Positions 24,186 to 32,828 of a DNA stretch of 64,000 bases are shown here, one piece after another. The notes beneath the pieces are model-generated. The model was given only the letters and a program-made list of their open reading frames with translations, was not told the DNA's origin and ran no database searches. Location of the stretch: the NCBI RefSeq assembly GCF_036227605.1, contig NZ_CP109487.1, positions 868,001 to 932,000 on the forward strand, given 5' to 3'. Position numbers and translations under genes: made by a program. Position 1 is the first letter of the stretch, and the number at the start of each line of letters is the position of its first letter. This DNA is from Streptomyces sp. NBC_01439. GTDB taxonomy: Bacteria > Actinomycetota > Actinomycetes > Streptomycetales > Streptomycetaceae.

Positions 24186-25370
24186 GTGCGACCGGAGTTG
24201 GACCGCGCGAAGCTACTGGCGGCCCGTTACAAGGCCGCCGAAACCCGTCCGTACCTCGCGTCCGCGCTGTACGCCCTGACCGTCATCCCTTCGGCCGGGG
24301 TGCGCACCATGGGCGTCGACCGGCACTGGCGCTGCTACGTCTCGCCCGCTTTCGTCGAGGCGACCCCGGTGGCCCTGCTGGCCGGGGTGTGGATCCACGA
24401 GGTGGCGCACCTGCTGCGCGACCACCACGGCCGGGCCGAGCGGCTGCCCGCCGCCGACCAGCGCGATCCGGTCCGGATCAACATCGCCCAGGACTGCGAG
24501 ATCAACGACGACCTGCTGGCGGACGGGCTGGCGCTGCCCGAGGGCCGGATGGAGCCCGGGCTCTACGGCCTGCCCACGGGCGGCCTCTTCGAGACGTACC
24601 TGCCGGCGATCCCCCCGACGCCCCACGGGCCGGACTGCGGTTCCGGTGCGCACGGCACTCCCGGGCCGTGGGAGCTGGGCGAGGACGGCGGCCCCGCCCG
24701 GGTCGGACCGGTGGAGGCCGAGGCGCTGCGCCGGCAGACCGCCGAGGCCGTACGGGCCCACCGGCGCACCCGGGGTCGGGTGCCCGAGGGCTGGGCCCGG
24801 TGGGCCGAGGAGGTCCTGGAGCCCTCCGTCGACTGGCGCCGGGCTCTGGCGGGATCGGTCCGCGAGGCCGCCGCCTGGGCGGCCGGCGCGGTGGACTACA
24901 CCTACCGCCGCCCCTCGCGCCGGACGCCCGCGCTCGGCGGCCGGGTGGTGCTGCCCAGTCTGCGCAGGCCGCTGCCGCGGGTGGCCGTCGTCATCGACAC
25001 CTCGGGATCGATGGGCCCAGGCGAGCTCGCGGCCGCTCTCGCCGAAGTCACCGGCGTCCTGCGGGAGGTGGGGGTCGGCGGCAACCGGGTCGCCGTCCTC
25101 GCGTGCGACGCCGACGTGCACGCCGTGACCCGGGTGCGCAGTGCCGGCGAGGTGACCCTGGCCGGCGGCGGGGGGACGGACATGCGGGTCGGCATCGGCG
25201 CGGCCCTGGCCCTGCCCGACCGGCCGAACGTCGTGGTCGTGCTGACCGACGGGTTCACGCCGTGGCCGGACGAGACGCCGTCCTGCCGGCTGATCGCCGC
25301 GCTGGTCGGGAGCGCCCCGCCCGCGCCCCCGCCCTGGGTGGAGACCGTACGCGTCGACCTGGCCACGTGA
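24186..25370 (+). CDS. HExxH metallopeptidase-like protein with VWA domain
   Basis: The 394-residue protein has two parts. Residues 1-130 contain WIHEVAHLLRDH (HEVAH, 71-75) and AQDCEIND (Glu105), the zinc ligands of the metallopeptidase-like domain found in DUF2201-type proteins. Residues about 262-390 form a VWA domain with an intact MIDAS: DTSGS at 271-275, GGGGTD and LTDG. DUF2201-type proteins are the standard partners of MoxR ATPases. GTG start at 24186, 15 bases after the ATPase stop. It closes the four-gene set and is followed by a hairpin at 25389. A protease or a metal-dependent complex-assembly role is inferred. Confidence 0.88.
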   Translation: MRPELDRAKLLAARYKAAETRPYLASALYALTVIPSAGVRTMGVDRHWRCYVSPAFVEATPVALLAGVWIHEVAHLLRDHHGRAERLPAADQRDPVRINIAQDCEINDDLLADGLALPEGRMEPGLYGLPTGGLFETYLPAIPPTPHGPDCGSGAHGTPGPWELGEDGGPARVGPVEAEALRRQTAEAVRAHRRTRGRVPEGWARWAEEVLEPSVDWRRALAGSVREAAAWAAGAVDYTYRRPSRRTPALGGRVVLPSLRRPLPRVAVVIDTSGSMGPGELAAALAEVTGVLREVGVGGNRVAVLACDADVHAVTRVRSAGEVTLAGGGGTDMRVGIGAALALPDRPNVVVVLTDGFTPWPDETPSCRLIAALVGSAPPAPPPWVETVRVDLAT

Positions 25371-25388
25371 CCCCGCCGGCCGACGGCC

Positions 25389-25405
25389 CTGCCCGCTGCG
25401 GGCAG
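25389..25405 (+). terminator. hairpin after the AAA/VWA set
   Basis: CTGCCCGC-T-GCGGGCAG (25389-25405) folds into a compact GC hairpin 19 bases after the VWA gene stop; the innermost pairs must open to form the loop. No U-run follows. Confidence 0.45.
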
Positions 25406-25556
25406 TTCACCAAGTGACGGGCCTCCGGCGGCCTTTGTCGGCACGGCACCAACGCGACCCCGGACGGCACGCCTTGTCACCCTCTGTGTTTAGCATCCCG
25501 CGATTCGGTAACAAGATGTAGTGACAGGTAATCAACACTCGACGAAAGGCAGGACC

Positions 25557-25748
25557 ATGAACCTCGTCAACGTGCTCATCCTCGTCGCGGTCCTCGCACT
25601 TGTCGGCCTTCTGATCGCGGCCCCCAGCGCCACCGTGCGGCGCAACCCGTTCCCGGGCCGGCGGCAGCGGGCCGACCGCCGCCTCTCGGGCGCTCCCCGG
25701 TCGACCCGGGTGCCCGGTCAGCGGGGCATCCAGCACCACGCGCCGTGA
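25557..25748 (+). CDS. small membrane protein, 63 aa
   Basis: ATG 25557 follows AAAGGCAGG. The protein has one N-terminal membrane helix (residues 3-21, VNVLILVAVLALVGLLIAA) and a basic Arg/Pro-rich tail, so it should lie in the membrane with a cytosolic positive tail. No family is recognised. It is transcribed alone, convergent with the zinc-ribbon gene 21 bases away. Confidence 0.55.
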   Translation: MNLVNVLILVAVLALVGLLIAAPSATVRRNPFPGRRQRADRRLSGAPRSTRVPGQRGIQHHAP

Positions 25749-25769
25749 ATCCGGCGCAGCGGCCGACCG

Positions 25770-25994
25770 TCAGACGGGCTCGGTGGCGAAGAGCTCCAGG
25801 TGGGCGCAGTGCGGGCAGCGGTACGCCTCGATGCGCCGCCGGGGCTTTCCCAGCCGTTTGGCACCGCCGAACAGGCCGCGTTCCAACGCCCCGGCGATCC
25901 AGCGCGCGTACCCCCGGGCGCCCTCCCCCGCGTCCTCGACGAAACCCGGCTCCAGGCCGACGCCACCGCAGTAGGTACATCTCATCGCGTCCAC
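25770..25994 (-). CDS. small zinc-ribbon protein
   Basis: The 74-residue product has CTYCGG near its start and CPHC near its end, a four-cysteine zinc ribbon, separated by a basic helix (GARGYARWIAGALERG). It resembles short DUF6487-like zinc-ribbon proteins of Streptomyces of unknown role. Start is GTG 25994 or the ATG at 25985; the latter gives 71 residues and keeps both CxxC motifs. No neighbour suggests a function. Confidence 0.55.
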   Translation of the reverse strand: MDAMRCTYCGGVGLEPGFVEDAGEGARGYARWIAGALERGLFGGAKRLGKPRRRIEAYRCPHCAHLELFATEPV

Positions 25995-26245
25995 GGGCCG
26001 AGTGTAGGGAGCGGGGCCACGGCGCCGGCCGCCGGGCCGGCGCCGGGCCCCGTGAGGAACTTCACCGCGGGGGACGTCCCCGGACCGCGGCCGGCGTTGC
26101 TAGATTGTCGGGCGGCCGGTCCAAGGCCCCGGACGAGATGCGCCGTACCCGGTTACGCACGACGACGCGCGAGGTGCTGCACGAGCAGCGCCGTCCGCTG
26201 TCCGCACCCGGGCAGCGTACTCGTCGAGCAAGATGGGCGTACGCC

Positions 26246-26725
26246 ATGACCGTGCCACTCACCCGCAGCCTGTACCGGACGACCGCGCACGCCGCGGGGG
26301 GACGTACCGGATCCGTCCGCACGGACGACGGACGCCTGGACGTCCGCCTCGCCCCGCCGCGCAAGAAGGTGCCCGGCACCACCAACCCCGAGCAGCTGTT
26401 CGCGGCCGGTTTCGCCGCCTGCTTCACCTCCGCGCTCGCAGAGGTCGCCGCCGAGTTCGGGGCGGACGCCGCCACCGCACGCGTGGCGTGCGAGGTCCAG
26501 CTCGGCACCACGGACACGCCCGCCGGCTACGGCCTCGCGGTGACGCTCACCGTCGGCGTGCCCGGGTGGCGGGCGGCGGACCTCCAGCCCTTGCTGCACC
26601 GGGCGGACGCGGTCTGCCCGTACTCGCAGGCCGTGCGCGGCAACGTACCGCTGACGCTCGTGGCCGTGGACGAGCTCGCCGGGGCCGTGGAGTCCGTCGA
26701 GTCCGGCGCCGATGACCGCGCCTGA
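26246..26725 (+). CDS. organic hydroperoxide resistance protein, OsmC/Ohr family
   Basis: The 159-residue protein has the two redox cysteines of Ohr at residues 59 (GFAACFTSAL) and 124 (ADAVCPYSQAVRGN), and conserved Arg20 and Glu49 (NPEQLF). Ohr reduces organic peroxides with lipoyl-thiols in the cytosol. Length is slightly over the usual 140. ATG 26246 fits the family N-terminus (TRSLYRTTAHAAGGR). No adjacent ohrR-type MarR gene is present, so control is not obvious. The gene downstream overlaps it by 14 bases. Confidence 0.88.
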   Translation: MTVPLTRSLYRTTAHAAGGRTGSVRTDDGRLDVRLAPPRKKVPGTTNPEQLFAAGFAACFTSALAEVAAEFGADAATARVACEVQLGTTDTPAGYGLAVTLTVGVPGWRAADLQPLLHRADAVCPYSQAVRGNVPLTLVAVDELAGAVESVESGADDRA

Positions 26726-27161
26726 GTCCGCGCGGGGCGAGCACCTCCCGGACGGCCCCGGCGTCGCCGTGCCCGAGCACGGCGCCTGGCTGCGGCGCGG
26801 CATCAGCCGCGACGGCGGACCCCTCGTCGAGGACCGCGAAGTGGTGTGGCTGCAGGCCGGGTCGTACTACGCCGACAGCCGGGGCTTCGCCGGTGAGACG
26901 TCCTTCGACGGCTCCCAGGTGCACTTCCACCACCTCACGGGCGAGCCCGGCGAAGACGCCGGCACCTTCCGGTGGGACGGTGCGGACCTCGTCGAGCGGG
27001 GCACCAACCCGGACGGCAGCACCTTTCTGGAGATCTGGACCGAGCTGCCCGCCGCCGACGGCGCGTGCGGCTCCTGGTCCGGCCCGGACCACCACGTGGT
27101 GCGCGTCGGCCGCCACGTGGTGCACGTCGATTCCCGTTCCGGTACGTACTGGCGGCTGTAG
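26712..27161 (+). CDS. HRI1-like beta-barrel protein
   Basis: The 149-residue protein starts with ATG 26712 inside the last codons of the Ohr gene. Its strands VVWLQAGSYYADSRGF, DGSQVHFHHL and TFRWDGADLVERGTN resemble the HRI1/lipocalin-like fold, a small up-and-down barrel of unknown biochemical role. No signal peptide is present. Overlap with ohr implies co-transcription and translational coupling, so a link with peroxide response is possible but unproven. Confidence 0.55.
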   Translation: MTAPESARGEHLPDGPGVAVPEHGAWLRRGISRDGGPLVEDREVVWLQAGSYYADSRGFAGETSFDGSQVHFHHLTGEPGEDAGTFRWDGADLVERGTNPDGSTFLEIWTELPAADGACGSWSGPDHHVVRVGRHVVHVDSRSGTYWRL

Positions 27162-27180
27162 CCCGGGCCGCGGCGGACCG

Positions 27181-27975
27181 TCAGGGCAGGAGACCGGCCG
27201 GCAGGTATTCCGCGTACTCCGAGGCCGGCCGACCGGTGGCCTGGCGGACCAGGTCCTCGATGGGGTCGACCGCCTCCTCCGACAGGGGCGTGCCGAGGCG
27301 GGCGGCGACGTCCCTGCGCAGGGTCGGTAGTTTGGCGTAGAGGCGGTCGCCGGGGCAGGAAGTGGCGTTGAAGTCGCGGTGGCCGTAGATCTCCGACGCG
27401 GGCAGGCCGTACTGGTCGCAGATGTGGGCGCACAGGTCGGCCAGGGCCGCGTACTGTGCCGCCGGCTGGTCCTGCGAGGTGTACGTGCCCTCGTTCTCGA
27501 TGCCGATCGACACGGTGTTCTGGCCGACGCAGTGCGCCGCCCGCACCTGGCGGTGGCCGGTGCGCAGCTCCGCCAGGCTGTTGTGGCGTCCCTCCAGCAC
27601 GAAGGCCCCGCGGCTGATGGTGAAGTGCTGGCCCGTGTCGATCCAGCCCTGCGCGTCCATGTGGTACGTCTGGATCGCGCGGGCGAGGGCGACGGCGCGC
27701 TGCTTCGAGTAGTCCGTCACGTTCGCCGTCGCCGTGTGGTGGACGATGATCCGCTCCGGGCCGTTGGCGAGGACGACGACGGGTTCGGACGCCGCCCGCG
27801 CACCCCAGGCGGCGCAGCCGATGATGTCCGGGGTGGCGGCGGAGTACGCCCGCCCCGCCGCGGCGAGCGGCAGTGCCGCGGCGGCGGTCAGGGCGAAGGC
27901 TCCCGTGAGGACCGACCGGCGGGTGTACGGGGCCGCGGCGCGTGCCGACGGCTGGTGCAGTGCGGAGGAGGTCAT
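27181..27975 (-). CDS. Tat-exported PGRP-type N-acetylmuramoyl-L-alanine amidase
   Basis: From the ATG at 27975 the 264-residue protein has a twin-arginine signal (YTRRSVLTGAFAL... AAAGRA), then a PGRP/Amidase_2 domain. The zinc ligands are His in IIVHHTAT, a His in the GHRDFN segment and Cys in TSCPGD. These enzymes cut the amide between muramic acid and the stem peptide. The last 45 residues (EEAVDPIEDLVRQATGRPASEY) are a small helical tail, absent in minimal enzymes. It is convergent with the HRI1-like gene and stands alone; a role in growth or lysis of neighbours is possible. Confidence 0.9.
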   Translation of the reverse strand: MTSSALHQPSARAAAPYTRRSVLTGAFALTAAAALPLAAAGRAYSAATPDIIGCAAWGARAASEPVVVLANGPERIIVHHTATANVTDYSKQRAVALARAIQTYHMDAQGWIDTGQHFTISRGAFVLEGRHNSLAELRTGHRQVRAAHCVGQNTVSIGIENEGTYTSQDQPAAQYAALADLCAHICDQYGLPASEIYGHRDFNATSCPGDRLYAKLPTLRRDVAARLGTPLSEEAVDPIEDLVRQATGRPASEYAEYLPAGLLP

Positions 27976-28057
27976 GCGGCGCCATTGAAGGGGACCGTGC
28001 CGCCACCGGCCGCGCAGACACACCGCGCACCCCCCGGACGTACCACCATCGGTGGCC

Positions 28058-28567
28058 CTACCGGGAGTCCTCGGCGTACGACACCGCCCGGCCGAGGCCC
28101 GGCGGCGTGTCCTCCCCGGCGGTCCACCAGACGCCCAGTCGCTGGCGGACCAGGTACCAGCCCCCGTCGGGACCCCGGCGGAAGTCCCAGTCGTACGGAC
28201 CGCCCATGGAGTAGGGCGAAGAGCTCTGCCCGCTCCCCGTCACGGCGACGAACCACATGTACCCGACGCCCGTCGCCCGGTCCTCGTCCACCTCGAAGTC
28301 CATGTTCAGGATGTGGTGCTGCATGCTCGGGAAGTGTGCCTCCGCCTCCTCCACCTTCGCCCGGACCGCCTCCCTGCCGCGGACCTCTCCCCACGGCTCG
28401 AACTCCAGCACCGCGTCCTCGGCCCAGCACTCGATCCAGGCCCGCCAGTCCTTGCGGTCCAGCGCCCGCCAACCGCGGATCATGAGCCGCCGCAAGGCTT
28501 CCTTGTCCTCCAGGACCCGCAGTCGGCGCAGCAGGTCCTCGTACGTCACTTCGGTCCCCGCGGTCAC
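28058..28567 (-). CDS. SnoaL/NTF2-like protein
   Basis: The 169-residue protein starts with GTG 28567, overlapping the SDR stop by GTGA. It is a cone-shaped NTF2-like fold: DRKDWRAWIECWAEDAVLEFEPWGEVRG is the typical N-terminal helix-strand segment of SnoaL-like proteins, and QHHILNMDFEVDEDRATGVGY the central sheet. Members act as polyketide cyclases, ester hydrolases or dehydratases. Coupling with the SDR suggests a two-step oxidation and isomerisation or hydration of a small substrate, which cannot be named. Confidence 0.8.
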   Translation of the reverse strand: MTAGTEVTYEDLLRRLRVLEDKEALRRLMIRGWRALDRKDWRAWIECWAEDAVLEFEPWGEVRGREAVRAKVEEAEAHFPSMQHHILNMDFEVDEDRATGVGYMWFVAVTGSGQSSSPYSMGGPYDWDFRRGPDGGWYLVRQRLGVWWTAGEDTPPGLGRAVSYAEDSR

Positions 28568-29298
28568 TGGGCACTCGCAGCAGGGCGTACGACGATCTCG
28601 TTGACGTCGACCTCGGCCGGCTGGGCGACGGCGTAGGCGATGGCTCCGGCAATGGCGGACGCCGGCAGCGCCACGGCGCGATAGGCCTTCATGGCCTCGC
28701 GCGCGGCAGGGTCGGAGATGCCTTCGGCCAGCTCCGACTCGGTCACGCCCGGAGAGACCAGGGTGACCCGGACGGTGCCGTCCGACTCCTGGCGCAGCCC
28801 TTCGGACAGGGCGCGGACGGCGAACTTGGTGGCGCAGTAGACGGCCGCGGTGGGCGACACCTCGTACGCGCCGACGGAGGCGACGTTCACGAAGTGCCCG
28901 CCGCCCCCGGCGCGCATCACCGGCAGGGCGGCGGCGATCCCGTGCAACACGCCCTTGACGTTCACGTCGATCGTCCGGTCCCATTCATCGACCTTCAGAG
29001 CGTCCAGCGGCGAGAGCGGCATCACCCCGGCGTTGTTGACCATGACGTCCAACCGCCCGTACTGCTCCCGGGCGGCGGCCACGAAGGCCCGTACGTCGGC
29101 GGCGTCGGTGACGTCCAGCCGCTGGAAGGCCGCCGTACCACCTGCCTCGTTGATCTCCCGACTGAGCGCAGCGAGCCGATCGCTGCGCCGCGCGCCCAGG
29201 AGCAGCCGGTGGCCGTCGGCGGCGAGTCGCCGCGCCGTCGCCTCCCCGATCCCGCTGCTCGCTCCGGTGATGGCCACGACCTTGGCTTCGTTCCTCAT
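28564..29298 (-). CDS. short-chain dehydrogenase/reductase
   Basis: The 244-residue protein has the classical SDR order: TGASSGIG cofactor motif at residues 11-18, NNAG, a catalytic Ser in NVASVGAYEV, and YCATK as the Tyr-Lys pair; PGVTESELA closes the substrate loop. NADP(H) use is suggested by ARRSDR after the second strand. ATG 29298 has GAGGAG upstream. It is coupled with the SnoaL-like gene. Substrate unknown. Confidence 0.9.
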   Translation of the reverse strand: MRNEAKVVAITGASSGIGEATARRLAADGHRLLLGARRSDRLAALSREINEAGGTAAFQRLDVTDAADVRAFVAAAREQYGRLDVMVNNAGVMPLSPLDALKVDEWDRTIDVNVKGVLHGIAAALPVMRAGGGGHFVNVASVGAYEVSPTAAVYCATKFAVRALSEGLRQESDGTVRVTLVSPGVTESELAEGISDPAAREAMKAYRAVALPASAIAGAIAYAVAQPAEVDVNEIVVRPAASAQ

Positions 29299-29408
29299 AC
29301 CCGTCCTGCTCCTCGTTCGAAGCGGATGACTCCGCCCGACCGAGTTTGGACAAGCCGCGGCCGGCCGACCAGGACGCACCGCACCCTGGCAGCGGGCCTC
29401 CCCACCCC

Positions 29409-31508
29409 CTAGCCTGCGGCCCCCTGCCGCTCCGTGCTGACGCTGCCGAGCCAGAGCAGGTCACGGGCCCGGGTCATCGCCACGAAGAGCTGGCTGCGGA
29501 GCAGTTCCTCGCGCTCCCGAGCCGTTTCCGGGGTCTGGGTACCGCCCGCGCCGGCCGGGGTCCCGTGTGCGAACACCGCGTCGTACCGGGGCAGGAGGAC
29601 GTTCTTGAACTCCAGGCCCTTGGCCCTGCGGTAGGTGCCCAGCTTCACCGCGCCGACCGCGCGGCCGTCGTAGTGCTCCAACGGGCACACCGGGATGCCC
29701 GACCGGGTGAGCAGCCGCTGGTAGTGGCGAAGAGCGCGCATGGAGGGGCACAGCAGGGCGGTGTCGGCCAGCGCGCCGTCGGGCAGGGAACGCAGGGCGT
29801 CCAGGAGTTCCCCGTCGTGGGCTTCCGCCGTGGGCCGGGTGACGCGTACGACGTCCCCGTCGTGGTAGGTGAGGTCGACGTCGCGGCGGCCCGGGGTGTG
29901 CGTGCCGTCGAGGTCCTCGAAGGCGTCGTCGGCCACGACGGTGAGGGCCGCTTCCAGGATCTGCTTGCTGTTGCGGTAGTTGGTGCGCAGCACCTGCCCG
30001 CGGTCGCCGCGGATGTCGATGCCCGCGTCGGTGAGCCGGAAGCCCCCCGGGTACACGGTCTGCTGGCCGTCGCCGACGAGCAGCAGACCGTTCGGCACGT
30101 CACCGACGAGCGCGTGCAGCAGGCGCACGCCGACGAGCGTGAGGTCCTGGACCTCGTCCACGATGACGGCCGCGTACGGGGGCCGCTCGCGCCGGCGGAC
30201 CGCTTCGGCCAGGGCCAGCGAGAGGACGTCGTTGAAGTCGTGCACGCCGCGCTCGCCGCGCAGTGCTTCGTACGCCTCGTACAGCTCCCACACCGCCTGC
30301 CGGTGCGCACGGTGCAGGCGTGCCTTCCGCCGCCGCCTCGGGACGGTCACGTACTCGTCGAAGCCGGTGAGGCCCCGCCCCTTGATGACGTGGTCGATCT
30401 CTTCGTGCCAGTAGGCGGGGGCGGGGTCGAGCTCGGCCAGGCTGCTCCCGCGGCCGACGTTCTTCCAGGCGAGGCTGAAGGCGGTCTCGGCCTTGTCCCC
30501 GTGCAGCCGTACCGGTACGCCCCGCTCCTGCAAGAACTCCTGCGCCCAGGAGTGGAGGCTGCGGAAGTCCACCCGGTCGGCGACGGCCGGGGCCATGGCC
30601 TTGAGGAAGGTGCTCTGCACCCGGGGCAGGTTGTTGGCGAAGGTGACGTACAGGATGCGGCCGGTCGTCCGCCGGGCCAGGTGGGCGGCACGGTGCAGTG
30701 CGACGACCGTCTTGCCGGTGCCGGCCGGTCCGCTGATGCGGGCCGGGCCGGCCCAGTTGCGGCGCACCAGTGCCACTTGATCGGGGTGGAGGAAGGTCAT
30801 CCACTGCTCGATCGGGGCCTCCCGCGCCCCCTTCAAGGCCGCGTCGCGCAGCCCTTCCAGATCGAACAGCCCGTCCGGGGAGCCCGGTCGGTGGCGCTCG
30901 GGTGCCGGCGGCGGCTGCTGGTCGACCGTCGCCCCCGCGTAACCGGGGAACACCCGCTCGAGGTGATCGGCGATAGCCCGGACGGACTCCGCGCGCAGCC
31001 GGTGCCGCTCGGAGAGGAGCACGGGGCCGATCTCCTGTTCGCCCAGGAGCCGTATCCGGCCACGGCTCGCGTCGAAACGCCGGCCGGCGAGCACCAGCAG
31101 CGGCTGGACCGCGACCGGTGACATGCCGAGGGACGCCACCGCGCTCTCGGCGGCCTTCGTGGCGCCGAGCAGCCCGGTCGCGTGTTCGTCGCCCGGCTCG
31201 CCGCCGGCGGTGACGTCGATGACGAAGACGCCGCCGGGTCCCACCAGCAGCATGTCGGCGTCAGCGGTCCGCGCCCCGGACCACTGCCGGTGGACGAGCA
31301 GCCGCCAACCGCGCGCGGTCAGCACCAACAGCTGGGCGAGGACCCGCTGTTCGCCCTCGCCGACCGCGCCCCACCGCAGGGCCTGCCGGCGGGCGGCCTG
31401 CCACTGCTCCCGGAGCAACCGCTCCTGCCGCCGCGCGTCCTGCGCCCGCTGCGATGCCGCCCCGCCTGCCCCCATACCCAGCCCCCTCGTACGCGGAGTG
31501 ACGATCAT
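29409..31508 (-). CDS. NERD-domain superfamily I helicase (UvrD/Rep type)
   Basis: The 699-residue protein joins an N-terminal nuclease-related NERD domain (about 45-150: GEGEQRVLAQL, GARTADADMLLVG, FVIDVTAG) to a UvrD/Rep-like helicase. Walker A is GPAGTGKT near residue 265, Walker B is VIVDEVQDL, motif IV LRTNYRNS, motif V RRAKGLEFKNV and motif VI VAMTRARD. NERD has the PD-(D/E)XK-like core but the full triad is not clear here. Such fusions handle single-stranded DNA and are found in some phage-defence loci. It stands beside the HEAT-like protein and RecQ. Start at ATG 31508, though an internal start is possible. Confidence 0.85.
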   Translation of the reverse strand: MIVTPRTRGLGMGAGGAASQRAQDARRQERLLREQWQAARRQALRWGAVGEGEQRVLAQLLVLTARGWRLLVHRQWSGARTADADMLLVGPGGVFVIDVTAGGEPGDEHATGLLGATKAAESAVASLGMSPVAVQPLLVLAGRRFDASRGRIRLLGEQEIGPVLLSERHRLRAESVRAIADHLERVFPGYAGATVDQQPPPAPERHRPGSPDGLFDLEGLRDAALKGAREAPIEQWMTFLHPDQVALVRRNWAGPARISGPAGTGKTVVALHRAAHLARRTTGRILYVTFANNLPRVQSTFLKAMAPAVADRVDFRSLHSWAQEFLQERGVPVRLHGDKAETAFSLAWKNVGRGSSLAELDPAPAYWHEEIDHVIKGRGLTGFDEYVTVPRRRRKARLHRAHRQAVWELYEAYEALRGERGVHDFNDVLSLALAEAVRRRERPPYAAVIVDEVQDLTLVGVRLLHALVGDVPNGLLLVGDGQQTVYPGGFRLTDAGIDIRGDRGQVLRTNYRNSKQILEAALTVVADDAFEDLDGTHTPGRRDVDLTYHDGDVVRVTRPTAEAHDGELLDALRSLPDGALADTALLCPSMRALRHYQRLLTRSGIPVCPLEHYDGRAVGAVKLGTYRRAKGLEFKNVLLPRYDAVFAHGTPAGAGGTQTPETAREREELLRSQLFVAMTRARDLLWLGSVSTERQGAAG

Positions 31509-31559
31509 AGGGCGGAACGCAACGGTGGCGGCAGGGCGCGTACCGGGCAGCGCCTCCTC

Positions 31560-32774
31560 TCAGTCCTGCCAGTAGAACAGCAGGGTGTCGACCTTCAGCG
31601 GGTCGCGGCTGCCGAAGTAGTACACGCCGAGGTCGGTGACCTGGATCGAGCCGACGGCCTCGTCGAGCCAGCGGAAGCCGGCCGATTCGACCGCGCGGCG
31701 CACGGCCGGATCGTCGTCGTCACCGGTCGCGAACCGGCCGAGGGTGCTGATGAGCACCGCAGCGCCGCTCTGGCCGTAGCGGATCACGTGGTACGTGCCG
31801 TCCCCCGTTCCGTTGTCCTCTGCGCAGGAGATCGGCGGCTGCGGCGCGATGCCCGCGGCGGTGAGCGCGGCCGAGGCCCGCCGCAGCTGCTCGGCCGTAC
31901 CGGTGGCCGGCGGCGGCTCCGTGCACAGGGCCTCGATCCGCCACCGCGGATCGGTCCGCTCCTCGGCCCACTGACCGTATTCGTGGACGATCGCCGTGCG
32001 CAGTTCCTCGTCCAGGCCGGTCACCTCGACGCGGGGGCGGCCCAGCTCCTCGTACAGCCTCCGGGTCTCGGCGACGTCCTCGGTCAGTCGGTGCAGCGCG
32101 TACGCGGCCCACAGCTTCGCCTCCTCGGTCGGCGCCTCGGCGAGGTAGGCGCGCAACCGCCCCGGGTCGGTCAGGAGCGCCTGGGCGCGGAACGCGACCT
32201 GCCGGTCGGGGTCCGCGAGCGCATCGGTGACGTCCCCGCCGGCGCGGTCCCGCAGGCGGACGGCGATGGAGCGGTCCTCGGGGCGGGCCCCGCCGAGTTC
32301 GGCCAGCACCGCCTCGGACCCGTGCCGGGCGGCCAGTGCGTCGAGCCCCGCCTCGCCGGTCTCCCGCCGATGACGCCACGGATCGAAGGCGAGCGTCGCC
32401 AGGGCGCCCGCCGCCGTCAGGTCGCCGAGAGCCCCGCGGGCCCCCAGGACCGCTTCGGCCATGCCGTACGCGCCGTCCTGCTGCCGGTCCTCGTGCCGCA
32501 GCCAGGGCAGCAGCTCGGGGCGGTCCGCGAGCAGGCCCAGCAGCGCGATGCGCACGTGGCTCACGTCATCGGTGTCCTGGACGCACGCGATCAACGCGGC
32601 CACGCGCCGCTCCGGCACCCGCCCGGCCAGCGCCTCGGCGCAGGCATCGCGGCGCCACCACGGCTGGCCCGTGTCGGCCGCGCACCGCGCGAGGGCGTCC
32701 GCGTCGAACGCACGCAGGCCCGCGGCGTCGGTCCGCCCGGCTTCCGGGGTCAACTTCTTGATCGTCTTCGCCAT
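31560..32774 (-). CDS. HEAT-repeat-like protein
   Basis: The 404-residue protein is an alpha-solenoid. Repeated two-helix units such as RRDACAEALAGRVPERRVAALIACVQDT, HVRIALLGLLADRPELLPWL and DRQVAFRAQALLTDP resemble HEAT/PBS-lyase repeats through about residue 270. The C-terminal 110 residues (GTYHVIRYGQSGAAVLISTLGRFATG, DLGVYYFGSRDPLKVDTLLFYWQD) form a separate alpha/beta domain of unknown family. No catalytic motif is visible. It diverges from recQ with only 54 bases between. The gene to its left is a helicase, but there is a 51-bp gap and no proof of an operon. Confidence 0.7.
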   Translation of the reverse strand: MAKTIKKLTPEAGRTDAAGLRAFDADALARCAADTGQPWWRRDACAEALAGRVPERRVAALIACVQDTDDVSHVRIALLGLLADRPELLPWLRHEDRQQDGAYGMAEAVLGARGALGDLTAAGALATLAFDPWRHRRETGEAGLDALAARHGSEAVLAELGGARPEDRSIAVRLRDRAGGDVTDALADPDRQVAFRAQALLTDPGRLRAYLAEAPTEEAKLWAAYALHRLTEDVAETRRLYEELGRPRVEVTGLDEELRTAIVHEYGQWAEERTDPRWRIEALCTEPPPATGTAEQLRRASAALTAAGIAPQPPISCAEDNGTGDGTYHVIRYGQSGAAVLISTLGRFATGDDDDPAVRRAVESAGFRWLDEAVGSIQVTDLGVYYFGSRDPLKVDTLLFYWQD

Positions 32775-32828
32775 CCCGGGATGTTACTAGCGGCGCCGGG
32801 TGTCGGTGGGTGTCGATAGGCTTCACGG

